This document shows, piece after piece, positions 21,380 through 31,271 of a stretch of 64,000 nucleotides of DNA (position 1 is the stretch's first letter; each line of letters starts with the position of its first letter). Origin of the DNA: Melampsora larici-populina 98AG31. Lineage: Eukaryota > Basidiomycota > Pucciniomycetes > Pucciniales > Melampsoraceae. Below the pieces are notes generated by a model, which was not told the origin of the DNA, did no database searches, and saw only the letters and a list, made by a program, of their open reading frames with translations. The DNA is taken from the NCBI RefSeq assembly GCF_000204055.1, contig NW_006768768.1:994071-1058070 (forward strand), written 5' to 3'. The translations under genes were made by a program, and so were the position numbers.

Positions 21380-22020
21380 AATCGGCTTTGTTTAGATAGT
21401 TCCAATGACCTACTTGTTCTTCTTGGTCGTCTTTGTTTGAGTCTATTAGAGCTGTGTTGGGTGGCCATAAGGTGGATATGCCGAAGTGGCTTGATGAAAT
21501 TGAAGATCTTCTTTGAATGGTACATCGCGAGCCACGTTTCACTTGAGATTGAGTCTGGTGGATACACACGGGAGCGGTACGTATAGTGTTCGATGAATAA
21601 GGTTTCATGACAGATTTACCAGAGGAGATCACGGTTTGGACACCCGTGTCACCAGAACTCAACTTCCCTTCTCTGACGGGGTGAGAGATAGTTCAACTGT
21701 GAGACATCACGTGCGAGAGGTTGGGGGTTTGTTTGAGTTTGACTTCTCAAGGCTCACGGCTCATGGGCTACGTGAGTTCAGGGGGTTGAGAAGTCTATTC
21801 TTCTCTAGCCTGCTCTTGCCCCGCAAGAAGGGCTCTAGGATGGGTGTTCTTTACCCATACTAGATTTCCCCTCTCACGGAGCTACCCCCACACCACGCTC
21901 GTAGGTTTACTGGTCTCAGGGAAACAGACAGTAGGCTGAAAGCGGTAGACCAGGTTAGGGGAGGTACACTCCTCAGTCAGAGTTAAGACATAACCCAACA
22001 AGCTAGAAACTTTAATAATT
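21380..22020. other. 3' end of the DIRS region; possible LTR-like end
   Basis: No gene seen. The minus strand begins TGTTGGGTTATGTC near 21998, which looks like a Copia-type LTR start, and the window's right edge carries a similar TGTTGGGTTATAAG on the minus strand. I found no matching opposite end or target duplication, so a solo LTR is only a possibility. This stretch may instead be the DIRS terminal region. Confidence 0.3.
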
Positions 22021-22052
22021 CCCATCTATCTATTTCACCAACTAGAACTTAC

Positions 22053-22826
22053 TCTCCATGATGATGAATGGAATGACGCACCAAATCATGTTCAAGATAG
22101 TCCTCGAAATTGATCCTTGCGTAGCCACCAGGCTGGATCCGGCAGGCAATGACACCATCCAAGGAAATCACAGGTAATACAGACCACCAATTGGCTGCTG
22201 TTGGCCTCTGGAAGCGAGTGGTCCTTTGACCAATAGGCGCGCGCGCATACTCTTGACACAACTGCCGCTTGGTGATAGCGGTTTCATCTGAGGCAAATAA
22301 ATGTAAGATAAGAAACACATCATTAAGACATGAAATTAAAAAACAAAAAGAAACAAATAAACATACCAGTGAACACTAGACATCTAGGGTCAAAGTCTTG
22401 AATTGACTCTATGTAGGCCCCTTGTGCCTCCATTGATTGATTCGGATGTAAAGTCCGGGCCTTCTTCCTGGTCCAGGCTAATCGATGACGTAACTCTTTG
22501 GAGAGAGTCGTAGTGGAGACTCAGATTCCAAAAGTGTCTATGATTTTAGATTGGAGTTCGTCTAGGTAGAGGGTTGGGTCAACATCAAGGGATTGGATCA
22601 AAAATTGGTGTTCACCATGGCCCAGGCTGGTATGAGCCCCTCAATCCATATGATTGACCGGATTTGTGATGACAGCTTGTGTGGTCCGGTACAGATTGTA
22701 CCAACGGCGGACTGACGTGAGGGAGAGCTGTATTCCAAGAGCTGCTGTGATTTCAGAAAATCACATGCCTCAAAGGACCATGCGGACCACCACCAGCTTC
22801 ACTTCAGCGCTGTGAGTAGGCATCTA
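22053..22826 (-). pseudogene. Tc1/mariner-type transposase, N-terminal half (HTH and first Asp)
   Basis: From an ATG at 22826 the frame shows a helix-turn-helix region (SAEVKLVVVRMVL ... FSEITAALGI ... VRRWYNLYR) and a second HTH-like part with LYLDELQSKIIDTFG. It is cut by at least four TGA codons. After an intron (donor at 22366, acceptor at 22288) the next exon reads across the junction as LVFTDETAITKRQL, giving the first catalytic Asp, and continues ...VLPVISLDGVIACRIQPGGY... A GTAAGT donor follows at 22052. The C-terminal half with the other catalytic residues lies at 13112-13434 on the same strand. Confidence 0.75.
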
Positions 22827-23172
22827 CCTGGCGAAAAGGTATCAACGTGGGTGAACAGTTGACCAAACTAGAAATGGTCTTTGGAAAACTTACCAGACAG
22901 CGAAAGAGGGAAATCAATGTAATAATCCAACAGGAAATCAATTCAATATTCAGGCTGAGGAGGAGGAGGAAAAACAATACTGGGATCAGGGCGGAAGGGG
23001 AAAAGGGGAGAGGGTAATGAAATGGATATGTATCCCGGCCAATTTTCTGCTCACGCTTCCATTGAACTCGCACGTCATACTGCATTTCCATGGAAGTGTC
23101 ACGTCAGTAGGTGTCAAAGGGGGTATAGAGAGTCTGGTGACAGCTCTCAGCACGCCAATATTCTAGCTGCAT

Positions 23173-23338
23173 GTTTCATATATGAAACTGTGGATACACC
23201 AATTTGCAAATACAAATGTATTTGCAAATTGGTGTATCCGTCTATCAAAGTACTCTCGCATACAGACCCGCCCTCCAAGCTCGGGTTGATACCGGGGCCG
23301 CAGAAGGAACTCTCCAAACATCCGTGTATACACGGATG
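23173..23338. repeat. Cluster of three perfect palindromes
   Basis: Within 166 bp there are three: GTTTCATATATGAAAC (23173-23188); a 48-nt hairpin with 22-bp perfect arms (GGATACACCAATTTGCAAAT...) and a 4-nt loop (23192-23239); and the 20-bp palindrome CATCCGTGTATACACGGATG (23319-23338). No gene overlaps them convincingly. They may be MITE remnants or cruciform-prone DNA. Confidence 0.75.
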
Positions 23339-23959
23339 CCGGGGAGTATTGCTTGCCTGAAAATGGCGGTTAGCACATGAACTTGATTGTGTGACGGTAA
23401 GAGGCGTGAAATGGAAACAAACACAGTCTGCCTTGGAAAAAGCGTTCTGAGACAAGGAAAACGAGTACTGATGAGACAAACAGAGAAGCAAGGATTAAGA
23501 GTGAATCAGGGATGTAAAAATTGGATTTTTAGATGAGTAGTACAGGGAGTGGAAATAACATCTCATTTATGATCGCGATTTCAAGTATGAATGTTGGAGA
23601 ATGGGAAGGTTTACCATTGGTTCTGTTTCTTTTGTTTACCTTTTGCATATAAGCACGCAACATCCTGTAGGAAGCAGTTATGCTCTGCTCAGCCTTGTGC
23701 AGTTCAGCAGTGGTGTGCATTGCACTTAATCGGGCCTTCTTGGATGCCGTGTCAAATGACATGATGCCGTGAGCAAATCTAAACAGATTGGTGATCGACG
23801 GATCTTTGTCAAAAGACACCAGTTTGGGATATAGGTTGTCATGTGTTGTGTCGGGCACTGAACAGCCAAAGGACCAGCGCTAGCTAAAGGTTGTGATTCA
23901 GAATGGTTGCACGTGGGAGCTGATGGCGCAAGTGGTGTGGAAGGCAAGCCGTGCCAGGA

Positions 23960-24625
23960 TGGGTAAGAAGATTGATAAATGACATATGATCACAGCGACC
24001 AACACTTTCAATTCCATAAGAGTAAATTGATACCCAATGCATGCTCTAGGTCTACCTAAGAATGTCAACAAACGTGACCAAATGCCAGGTAAAGAACCCA
24101 CTGGATCCGTTTCAATCCATCTATCTGGACGAAACACTTCAGCATCTGGTCCAAAGACCTCTTTGGATGAATTGAAAGTATCTTCTCCAGCTGCAATATG
24201 AATCGGCTCTCCATCCCCGCTTACTGGAATTGTATCAGCCATTGACGCTTCCCTAGCGGTCTGAGCAACAGGTGGCAAAAACCGAAGTGTCTCGCGCGAA
24301 AAGAAGAAAAATTAATTTGAGCCAAACAAAGACATTGGGAAAAGACAACAAAAATCTTACGCAGACAGCGTCCAAGTATGTTAAGGACGTGAGTTGTTCT
24401 ATTGGAATTTGTTCTTCACCTTAACTTGGTGTGGCACTTGCCTCTTGAAGTTCTTTCCTTAACTTATCCTGGAAATCGGGATGTTTTGCTAGGATCCATA
24501 GCATCCAAGTGAGCAAAGTAGCAGTGGCTTGACAAAGAAGGAACCACACTCAAAAGATCAGCAGGACAAACAGCATATAAAACACAGACAGATGACTGAC
24601 TCTCATGCCCAGCAAACAGAAAATG
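23960..24625 (-). pseudogene. Cytochrome P450 relic (C-terminal half)
   Basis: P450s are haem monooxygenases, usually ER-bound. From high to low coordinates the minus strand shows the I-helix motif FLFAGHE, then after a GTCAGT..CAAG intron TTATLLTWMLWILAKHPDFQ. The K-helix follows as LTSLTYLDAVC, an intron, then ETLRFLPPV. The meander reads VFRPDRW, and the haem loop is FLGRPRACIGYQFT with the Cys ligand. A TAA interrupts the frame between the I and K helices (ATPS, stop, GEEQ), the acceptor before ETLR looks lost, and the last 50 or so residues degrade. The N-terminal half was not recognised, so this is a nonfunctional remnant. Confidence 0.8.
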
Positions 24626-25659
24626 GTTTAGCCTTGAGCTTTAGGTAGTCGCCGACAGGCCGCGAGCGGTTTGTTACACATGGTTTGTGAGGTTGCATTC
24701 TAGCGGTGACAAACAAGTGAAATGAACAAAGCAGTACAAAGTTTGGACAATGAGCGTGAGGACGGCACTGGAAACAACACAAATTCAATGTCCCATTTCT
24801 GGGCCAGAGTTACCAAAAGACAATCTTGGCCCCCATCTCTTCTTTCACGGCTATTCAAGCACTGGCATGTCCTGTTTGTCGATGAAAATGGATTTATGCT
24901 GTCAAAAGTGCTTCAACTTTGCAGTAAACGAGCGAGGGAGGTCCTAATTCATGCGCGCTTCCAATGTACAATGTCATGGCTCATTCCAAGCAAGTTCATT
25001 GCGTCAAATTGCGGAGCCATCCACCTGTCTTTGATCCTCATTTCTTATCCTCCACCTCACAACACATATTGCCGAGCGGTCACGGTGATCTTGCTTGGAG
25101 CGGTGTTGTTTCTTTGGCACCATTCAGGAGCAAGTAAAGTGATATCATCGCAGTTGCTCTATCAGTTACATGGAGATGTCTAGCACAATTCTATCTCAAA
25201 CACCACTCCATCCTTTCAACACTGTTTCCTCAGCATCCCATGGATGAAGGGCGTTCATGAGTCTGATTGGTGAGCCACACTGTGTGATGCCCAGCTTTCA
25301 AGCATTGGCCCTGCTCCGCAGGACTTTGGATTCATCAAAACAATAACTCAGGGCATCCTTCGGAAAGTCATGTGAATTCGGAAGATTTGCCAAAAGTCAA
25401 CAAACCTCACATTTGTCTTCCACTTGAAAACTTGTCTGAAATTCTTTCATCCAATTTCTGCGCAAAAGTCAATTTTGAATTTTGATCTCTGACAGGTGCA
25501 TACAGAGATTTGTGTTAGTTGTTTTGAAACATGCGGGTAGAATAGTTTCAGGCAAGTCTGGTGACAGCTCTCACACGTGAACAAATGTAAAAAATATGTT
25601 TTACTCAAGATTTAACTGTTTCGGACATTATCCCTCAGTGACTCTTTTGGCTGCAAACT
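24626..25659. other. No gene seen (possible degraded P450 5' part)
   Basis: Short frames only. By position this should hold the missing N-terminal P450 exons, but no recognisable motif survives. Confidence 0.35.
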
Positions 25660-26176
25660 ACACTACGGTCCAAACCCGATGTAATTGAGATGTAACAAGA
25701 CCAGATGTTCCAGAAACATAGATTTTGTGATTTTGAAAACGTCCATATTAAACATGATACCACCAATAAAATGCATATGTCGGCAAGTTAGAGACAAGAC
25801 AAAGAGAAAGAGTTGAAGAAAAGAAAAAATACCAGTGAAGGGATGGCCACTGAAATCAGTGGAGGCTGAGCAAACTATAAGCCGAGTGACTCCAAAGATT
25901 GAGCCTTGATACAATTTTTTTACATCGTGTCCATCAAACCAAATGTACCGGTTTCAGTTTTGCATCTAATGTTCACAATATGAACATCAGACGTATGGTG
26001 TTCATAGACATGACATTTTCATTACATTGGAACCAATTGTATCCTTGAATCATATTGATAAGCATCAGATAATGATCCAATGAATTTATATTCCAAGTAC
26101 GTTGGATTTTTATCTATTCTACATCATGAAGATGTGTTTGGTACATACATGCTAAGTTTATGTTTTGATTACATAC

Positions 26177-28064
26177 CACCCCCTTCAGTAACAAAAGTTG
26201 CATAAAGTTACATATGCGACTTTTGTATCACGGTGAGAAATTTTCTCACCGTGTGTGTATGTATAGATATCCCTTATGTGAAGACGTTTGGTAAACTCGT
26301 CAAAGGTTGCATTATACGATTGTTGACAAGTTTACCGCAACTTCGCCATTCGGTAAAACCAAACTGCGAGTTTTTTAAGCTGCTGTGATTCATTAACCAT
26401 GAGTGAATCAAGTATAAATAACTCAATTCTTCTCATTTCCCCATTGATCCAATCAATTTAAAATTGATTTTTTTGGTAAACCAGTTAATTCATTGATATT
26501 GGTAATGAATAAGTCTTTTTAAAATCATTTCTTGTAAACCATTCAATCCATTTATATTGATTATAAACAAATCATTTTAAAATCAAACCTGATGATATGC
26601 TTAATAATCAAGCTTTCAGTGTTTTTGATTTTAAGGGTTACGATTCAGAAAAATAAGATTGATGTCAAAGGATTGTGATTTGATTTTAATATGAAATAGT
26701 AATTTTTTGACTTGAAAGAATCCGATTTAAATGAATAAGAATCAGATTTGTATGATTTAGTTTTGGCTTTGAATGATTATTCTTTGATTTTTATAATAAG
26801 ATTTGTTTGAAGATGATGAGTTTTGAATTTGTGTTGAAAAATGAATCGAGTTGATCAAAGGGAGTAAAAAGTCGGGATCGGTGTGAAGAGTAACCAAAGG
26901 GGAAATGCTGATTAGGAGGAGGATCGTGGAGGGACAGGACAAGATGGAAGAGTAGAGGAAAAGAGACAAGTAAAAAAAACTCACCGTGATGAGGTGAGAA
27001 CCAAGAGCAATACACTACAAGAAACATAACATTTTCTGGGCAGAAAATTAAATTATTTGTATACAAAAATCTGGAAAGGTCAGAAACAGAGCAAAAAATG
27101 TGAAAAAATATGCATCCTGTTCCTTGGTATGAGATCTCCAATCTGCATATTTTTCCGTATTTTTGGGGTTCATATTGGTGAGTGTACTAACAATAAACCC
27201 TCATAATCACCAGATTACCACCTGTAACAGATGCTGGAATTTGGCTGATCAGTGCTGAGAGAAAGTTTTGATTACTATAAAACCCCATAACTTTGTCAAT
27301 TCTGGCTCAAAACACTCGATTTTGGGTGCATGAGAAAGCTGAATTCCTGAGCTACTACTTTAGTTTTGACTCAAAATGTGTAATCCCGATGGCTGACATT
27401 CTATTTGATGATATGTGAAATTTGATTTCAGTGGGGATATCTTTCTTTGCAGGCCCGCCACGTATTTGGTTCATTTATGAACTATCTTCAGGCAAATACC
27501 AGCTTTCCAATGCACTCAAAATCGAGTGTTTTGAGCCAGAATTGACGAAGTTATGGGGTTTTGTAGTAATCAAAATTTTCTCTCAGCATTGATCAGCCAA
27601 ATTCCAGCATCTGTTACAGGTGGTAATCTGGTGATTATGAGGGTTTATTGTTAGTACACTCACCAATATGAACCCCAAAAATACGTAAAAATATGCAGAT
27701 TGGAGATCTCAAACCAAGGAACAGAATGCATATTTTTTCATATTTTTTGCTCTGTTTCTGACCTTTCCAGATTTTTGTATACAAATAATTTAATTTTCTG
27801 CCCAGAAAATGTTATGTTTCTTGTAGTGATAGAGGGTCACACACTCCAGAAGTTGCATGTATCCAAAAGATAAACGACTTTTTTCTTGTTTTCAAAAATA
27901 TGCATGATTTTTGCATATATATGCAAAAATGTGTGTGCGCCTTTTGTCGCACTCGAGTTTACCGAATGATGATTTCGGGTCACATGTGCGACCGAATATC
28001 ACTGCGCATTTTTGGTGGTGCGCATTCGGTCGCACACATCACAAATGTGTTACCGAAGGGGGTG
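26177..28064. mobile_element. TIR element with CACCCCCTTC ends, TSD TAC (middle level)
   Basis: The ends are CACCCCCTTCAGTAACA on the left and, inverted, TGTTACCGAAGGGGGTG on the right, flanked by TAC at 26174-26176 and 28065-28067. Near the left end is a CACGGTGAGAAA hairpin (26229-26253). Near the right end, ATTCGGTCGCACA and related motifs recur. There is no coding capacity. CAC..GTG ends and a 3-bp duplication again suggest the CACTA type. Confidence 0.65.
27013..27828. mobile_element. 816-bp fold-back MITE, CACTACAAGAAA ends, TSD ATA (inner level)
   Basis: It begins CACTACAAGAAACATAACAT and ends with its reverse complement. The arms pair for over 300 bp, and ATA flanks both sides (27010-27012, 27829-27831). 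Inner arm phrases such as GTACTAACAATAAA and the GATGCTGGAATTTGG type match the element at 14977-15792, which is also 816 bp, although the termini have diverged. Non-autonomous, CACTA-like. Confidence 0.88.
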
Positions 28065-28316
28065 TACGATATTTGTAGCTGGGAGATATCTGAGATGAAA
28101 TGGAGATGCTTGTGACTATGGACGTTTTGAGTACATAAGAGCCCTTTGAGTTTGGACCGTAGTGTACCATCAATTCCTTGATCAGCTGTAATAGGAGCGC
28201 TGAGCGCTGGCATTGCGCTTATATGAGGCGCAACGGGTACGCCTTGTCCCCGAGGACAAAGTCTTGGGCGTATGACTCTCGTCCCAAGTAAAAACCCTTT
28301 CCAGATGCGTATATCC
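28065..28316. other. Spacer ending in the left target duplication of the large element
   Basis: No gene. The last nine bases, CGTATATCC at 28308-28316, are repeated at 47086-47094 on the other side of the 18.8-kb element. Confidence 0.6.
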
Positions 28317-28351
28317 CAAACTTGACTAAGTCCCACGTGCCGGGGTTTATA

Positions 28352-28601
28352 CATAGCAAGCGATGACTGAGGCACGAGGGACTTACTCCTTACCCCGGTC
28401 ATTTGGCGTGGTTCGTTGAGCAATTTAGTAGGGGAAATCTGGGATCTCCTTTATCCCAAACTTCCCAGTATTGACTGTTTGGAAAAAAACAGGGAGCCTG
28501 AAGCGCCTGCTTCTTCTCTATCTTTCTGTCTATCAACTTTCTTGCTTTCTTTATTTGTTCTTTTTTTTTCTCAACACTGCAAACAAGGTCATCCAGATAT
28601 T
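28352..28601 (+). repeat. Left 250-bp TIR of the RecQ/DUF6589 element
   Basis: Inverted copy at 34400-34649. Few mismatches are seen, for example ACTGAGGC/ACCGAGGC and GGTTCGTTG/GGTTTGTTG, and even the T9 run is conserved in length. The same short peptide frames appear at both ends only because of this repeat. Confidence 0.92.
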
Positions 28602-28767
28602 TGGGGGAGAGACTGCGGAGTCTATGTATATATATGTAATATCAAATTACATACAACATGCTTCCAAAGGTCAAACTTGAATTTCAAATTTTGATTCTGC
28701 TTTGTTTTCAACCCTGCTCAGCAACTTGTCGCCATAATCTTCACATCAGTTAACACTCTTTTGCTCG

Positions 28768-31224
28768 ATGAATACCCGAAGCAAATTAAAAGAATTGACC
28801 TTGGAACCAAACCTAGCAGATATTGACAATGACTTGAAAATCACCCGACCTTTGCTTCCGTCCATTATCCTCAATAGCTCATTGGCAGAACAACGAAAGC
28901 ATGTAATCAAAATCTTCTTGAAGTGGTATAAGAATCAGAAACCAAAGGAATTGCAAGTCACTACAATAGTCAGCCTCATCAATGGATTCAATACCTTCCT
29001 CTTGGCTGGAACCGGATATGGAAAATCACGAATACCCGAAATTTTTCTCAGGCTTTTCAATCTTCAACAACTACTAGTGGTACTTGTTCTCAACCCTCTC
29101 GACGCGCTAGGTGACAATCAAGTCAGTAGTATTTGATTGATGATCCATTCAAGAATCATTCTGAAGCTGTTTAATTCCATCTGTAGGTTTCTGACAAGCT
29201 GAAGCAAGGGATCTTGGCAATCAATCTGACCAAGATCACTTTTACGGCTGAGAATCTCAAAAAGATTCAAAATCACTACTACCGCTTCATATATCTTGTA
29301 TGTCATTTCTTCAGATACTCCTGTTCCAATTCACCTTGATCAAATGTGAAAGGCCAGATGGACTGACTCTCAAATTGTTTGTCTGCTTACAGAGTCCAGA
29401 AATATTCCTCAATAGTGTGAAATTTGCAGAAGTCTACCACAGCTCGGACTTCCAGAAGCACCTTATATTGAAGTTTGTTGACGAAGCACATGTGATCTAC
29501 TCGTGGGGTTTGGTGGAAAGTGGAAAGTCCAAAAAATTATACAGCCATTCCATACTTCAAGATGTTTGTGAATTTCGACCATCATACGGTCATTTAGGAA
29601 AAACACTGATGGCCACCGACTCAGTTCCTATTCTATTACTATCTGCCACCTGTAGACCTATAGCTGTGAAGAGAATTTTGAGTAGCTTAAGCCTTACGCC
29701 TCAAAATATCACTATGCTTGAAGGAGAACTTACTCGACCCGAGATGCGATGGATCCAAATGTATTTAACTCGCCCTCTGGATTCATGTGAAGATCTAGCT
29801 CAACTAATCCCACACAAATCCAAAGTTTCTGATGAAGACATGACACGAACTCTCATTTATTGCGGAACTCAAAACTCGACATGGACCGCTTCAGAAGTTG
29901 TTCACTTGGCTCGAGGAAACGCAAAACAGGCTCACAATGGAAACAGCAGCTTTTGCCGAAGGTATCATGCATCGACAGGCCCGAAGGATAAAATTACTAG
30001 AGCTCAGGATTATGGGAGCGGTAAATTTTCAACGATGACTTGTACAAACGCACTCGGCCTTGGTCAAGACTGGTCCATCGTGGATCAAGTAATAATTCTG
30101 GGTGGCATGGACCCAGATGCAATCATTCAAATGGGTGGAAGGGGAGGGCGAGGTGGTAAGAGATGCTTAGCCATTATGTTGGTTGAACCTTTTCGTCAGA
30201 CTGGGAAGAATTTGATCGAAGATTTTGAAAACATCTCAGTCATGAATGATGATGACAGGACGAGTGCTTTGAGAATCACACCGGTATGCCTTAGGGTTGC
30301 ACTCTCATCTGACACTCGGTGAGCTTTTCTCCTTGTTGCTTTTATGATTTTATCTTCTTACTAATATCTTGACTTCTAAATTTGATTTTGTACAGCCTCG
30401 GAATCCTACCTCTTTCGGTCAATGAGCCAGCATACATCAAAGAAAAGGCCCGTCAAGATAAGCTGAATATGGGCCTTTGTCGTTGCTCTAATTGTGATCC
30501 GATTGGCGCGTTCGAGCTTATTCATGATCTCAAGATCACCAACAAGTACCAATTTCATCAGCTCTTGGATCGTGCCACTGTTGGTCATGATTTACCAGCA
30601 GCTAGTTTTCTCACTCAAATTCCAATTGTGAAATTGAAGCCGAAGGAAAGGACTAATCGACCTTTACTATGTCCCGATACTGATCGCATCCGCACTTCCA
30701 GGCCCATGATGGTGCTGGAACGCTAGCTGATCGATCGTTTTGAAACTTTATTCTACACTCGTCACAATCGAAAATCCGACTTGGTCCCCTCAAATCTTTT
30801 CGATAACGATAATGCTTGGCAAATTGTCAAGAACTATTTGGGTATACTTGAGGGTAAGTATCTGAGGGGGATTTTGGGTAGCCAGCCCATTTGTGGGACG
30901 TTTGACATGATAATCAATTGTATCAAGAATTGGATTCAAGGTCCTAGTTATGAATCGTACCTTGAAGAAGTTCGCCAGGCTGAACAAGCTGCAAAGGAGG
31001 CTTATGAGATGGGTGCAGCTATACTGGCATCCTACCACAGTGCCCAGTTGATCAAAGCCAAAAAACGAAAATCCAAGAAGGAGAAGATCGAGCAGCGAAA
31101 AAAGATTAGATTGGAAAAAGCAGCCGAAGTGAAAAATTTGAAGGAGAAGGAGAAACACGAGAAAATGAAAACTCTTCAAGGAAGTTCGATCATGTCTCAA
31201 GTTGAAACTCAAAAAAGTATGTGA
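28768..31224 (+). pseudogene. RecQ-like superfamily 2 helicase, one late in-frame stop
   Basis: An ATP-dependent 3'-5' DNA helicase family. Exons 28768-29121, 29187-29297, 29393-30318 and 30396 onward join in phase. Motifs in order: Walker A LLAGTGYGKSRIPE (unusual GTGYGKS), Ia-like VLVLNPLDALGDNQ, Ib TFTAENL, motif II FVDEAHVIYSWG, motif III LLLSAT, IV-like TLIYCGT, V STMTCTNALGLGQDW, and VI IIQMGGRGGRGG. After the core come a Cys pair (CRCSNC) and a Lys/Glu coiled coil. TAG at 30724-30726 interrupts the C-terminal part; the same frame runs on for 166 codons. There is no sign of a host-type RecQ with RQC/HRDC domains. It lies within the TIR element, convergent with DUF6589, so it is probably a mobility factor. 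Confidence 0.8.
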
Positions 31225-31271
31225 ACATTATATTTATTCATTCCTTTCTACTCGACAAATTCTTCATGTGT

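Larger units (their letters stand above)
13660..22000 (+). mobile_element. DIRS-type (tyrosine recombinase) retrotransposon, with nested MITEs
   Basis: In order on the plus strand are a gag-like region (13863-17847), a reverse transcriptase (18221-19720), an RNase H (19778-20224) and a tyrosine recombinase (20231-21379). An RT followed by RNase H and a tyrosine recombinase instead of a DDE integrase defines the DIRS order. The ends are approximate because I could not identify the split or inverted terminal repeats. Gag is interrupted by two MITEs, and the RT/RH junction and recombinase are damaged, so this copy is not autonomous. It lies between two halves of a minus-strand Tc1/mariner transposase, which suggests it inserted there. 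Confidence 0.75.
25660..28164. mobile_element. 2.5-kb TIR element, CACTACGGTCCAAAC ends (outer level of a nest)
   Basis: The 15-bp TIR CACTACGGTCCAAAC at 25660-25674 is repeated inverted and perfect at 28150-28164. Both ends also carry AAAACGTCCATA about 45-75 bp inside. TA flanks both sides; a 3-bp duplication is not evident. The CACTAC terminus suggests a CACTA-like non-autonomous element. It contains two further elements nested one within the other. Confidence 0.6.

Noticed and set aside
21500..22000. Solo Copia LTR (minus-strand TGTTGGG start)
   Set aside because: No opposite LTR end or target duplication could be found; kept only as a possibility in the region note.
28416..28694. ORF in the left TIR of the RecQ element that recurs at 34286-34657
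   Set aside because: The matching peptides exist only because the two segments are inverted copies of the same 250-bp TIR; the frame shows no protein-like constraint.
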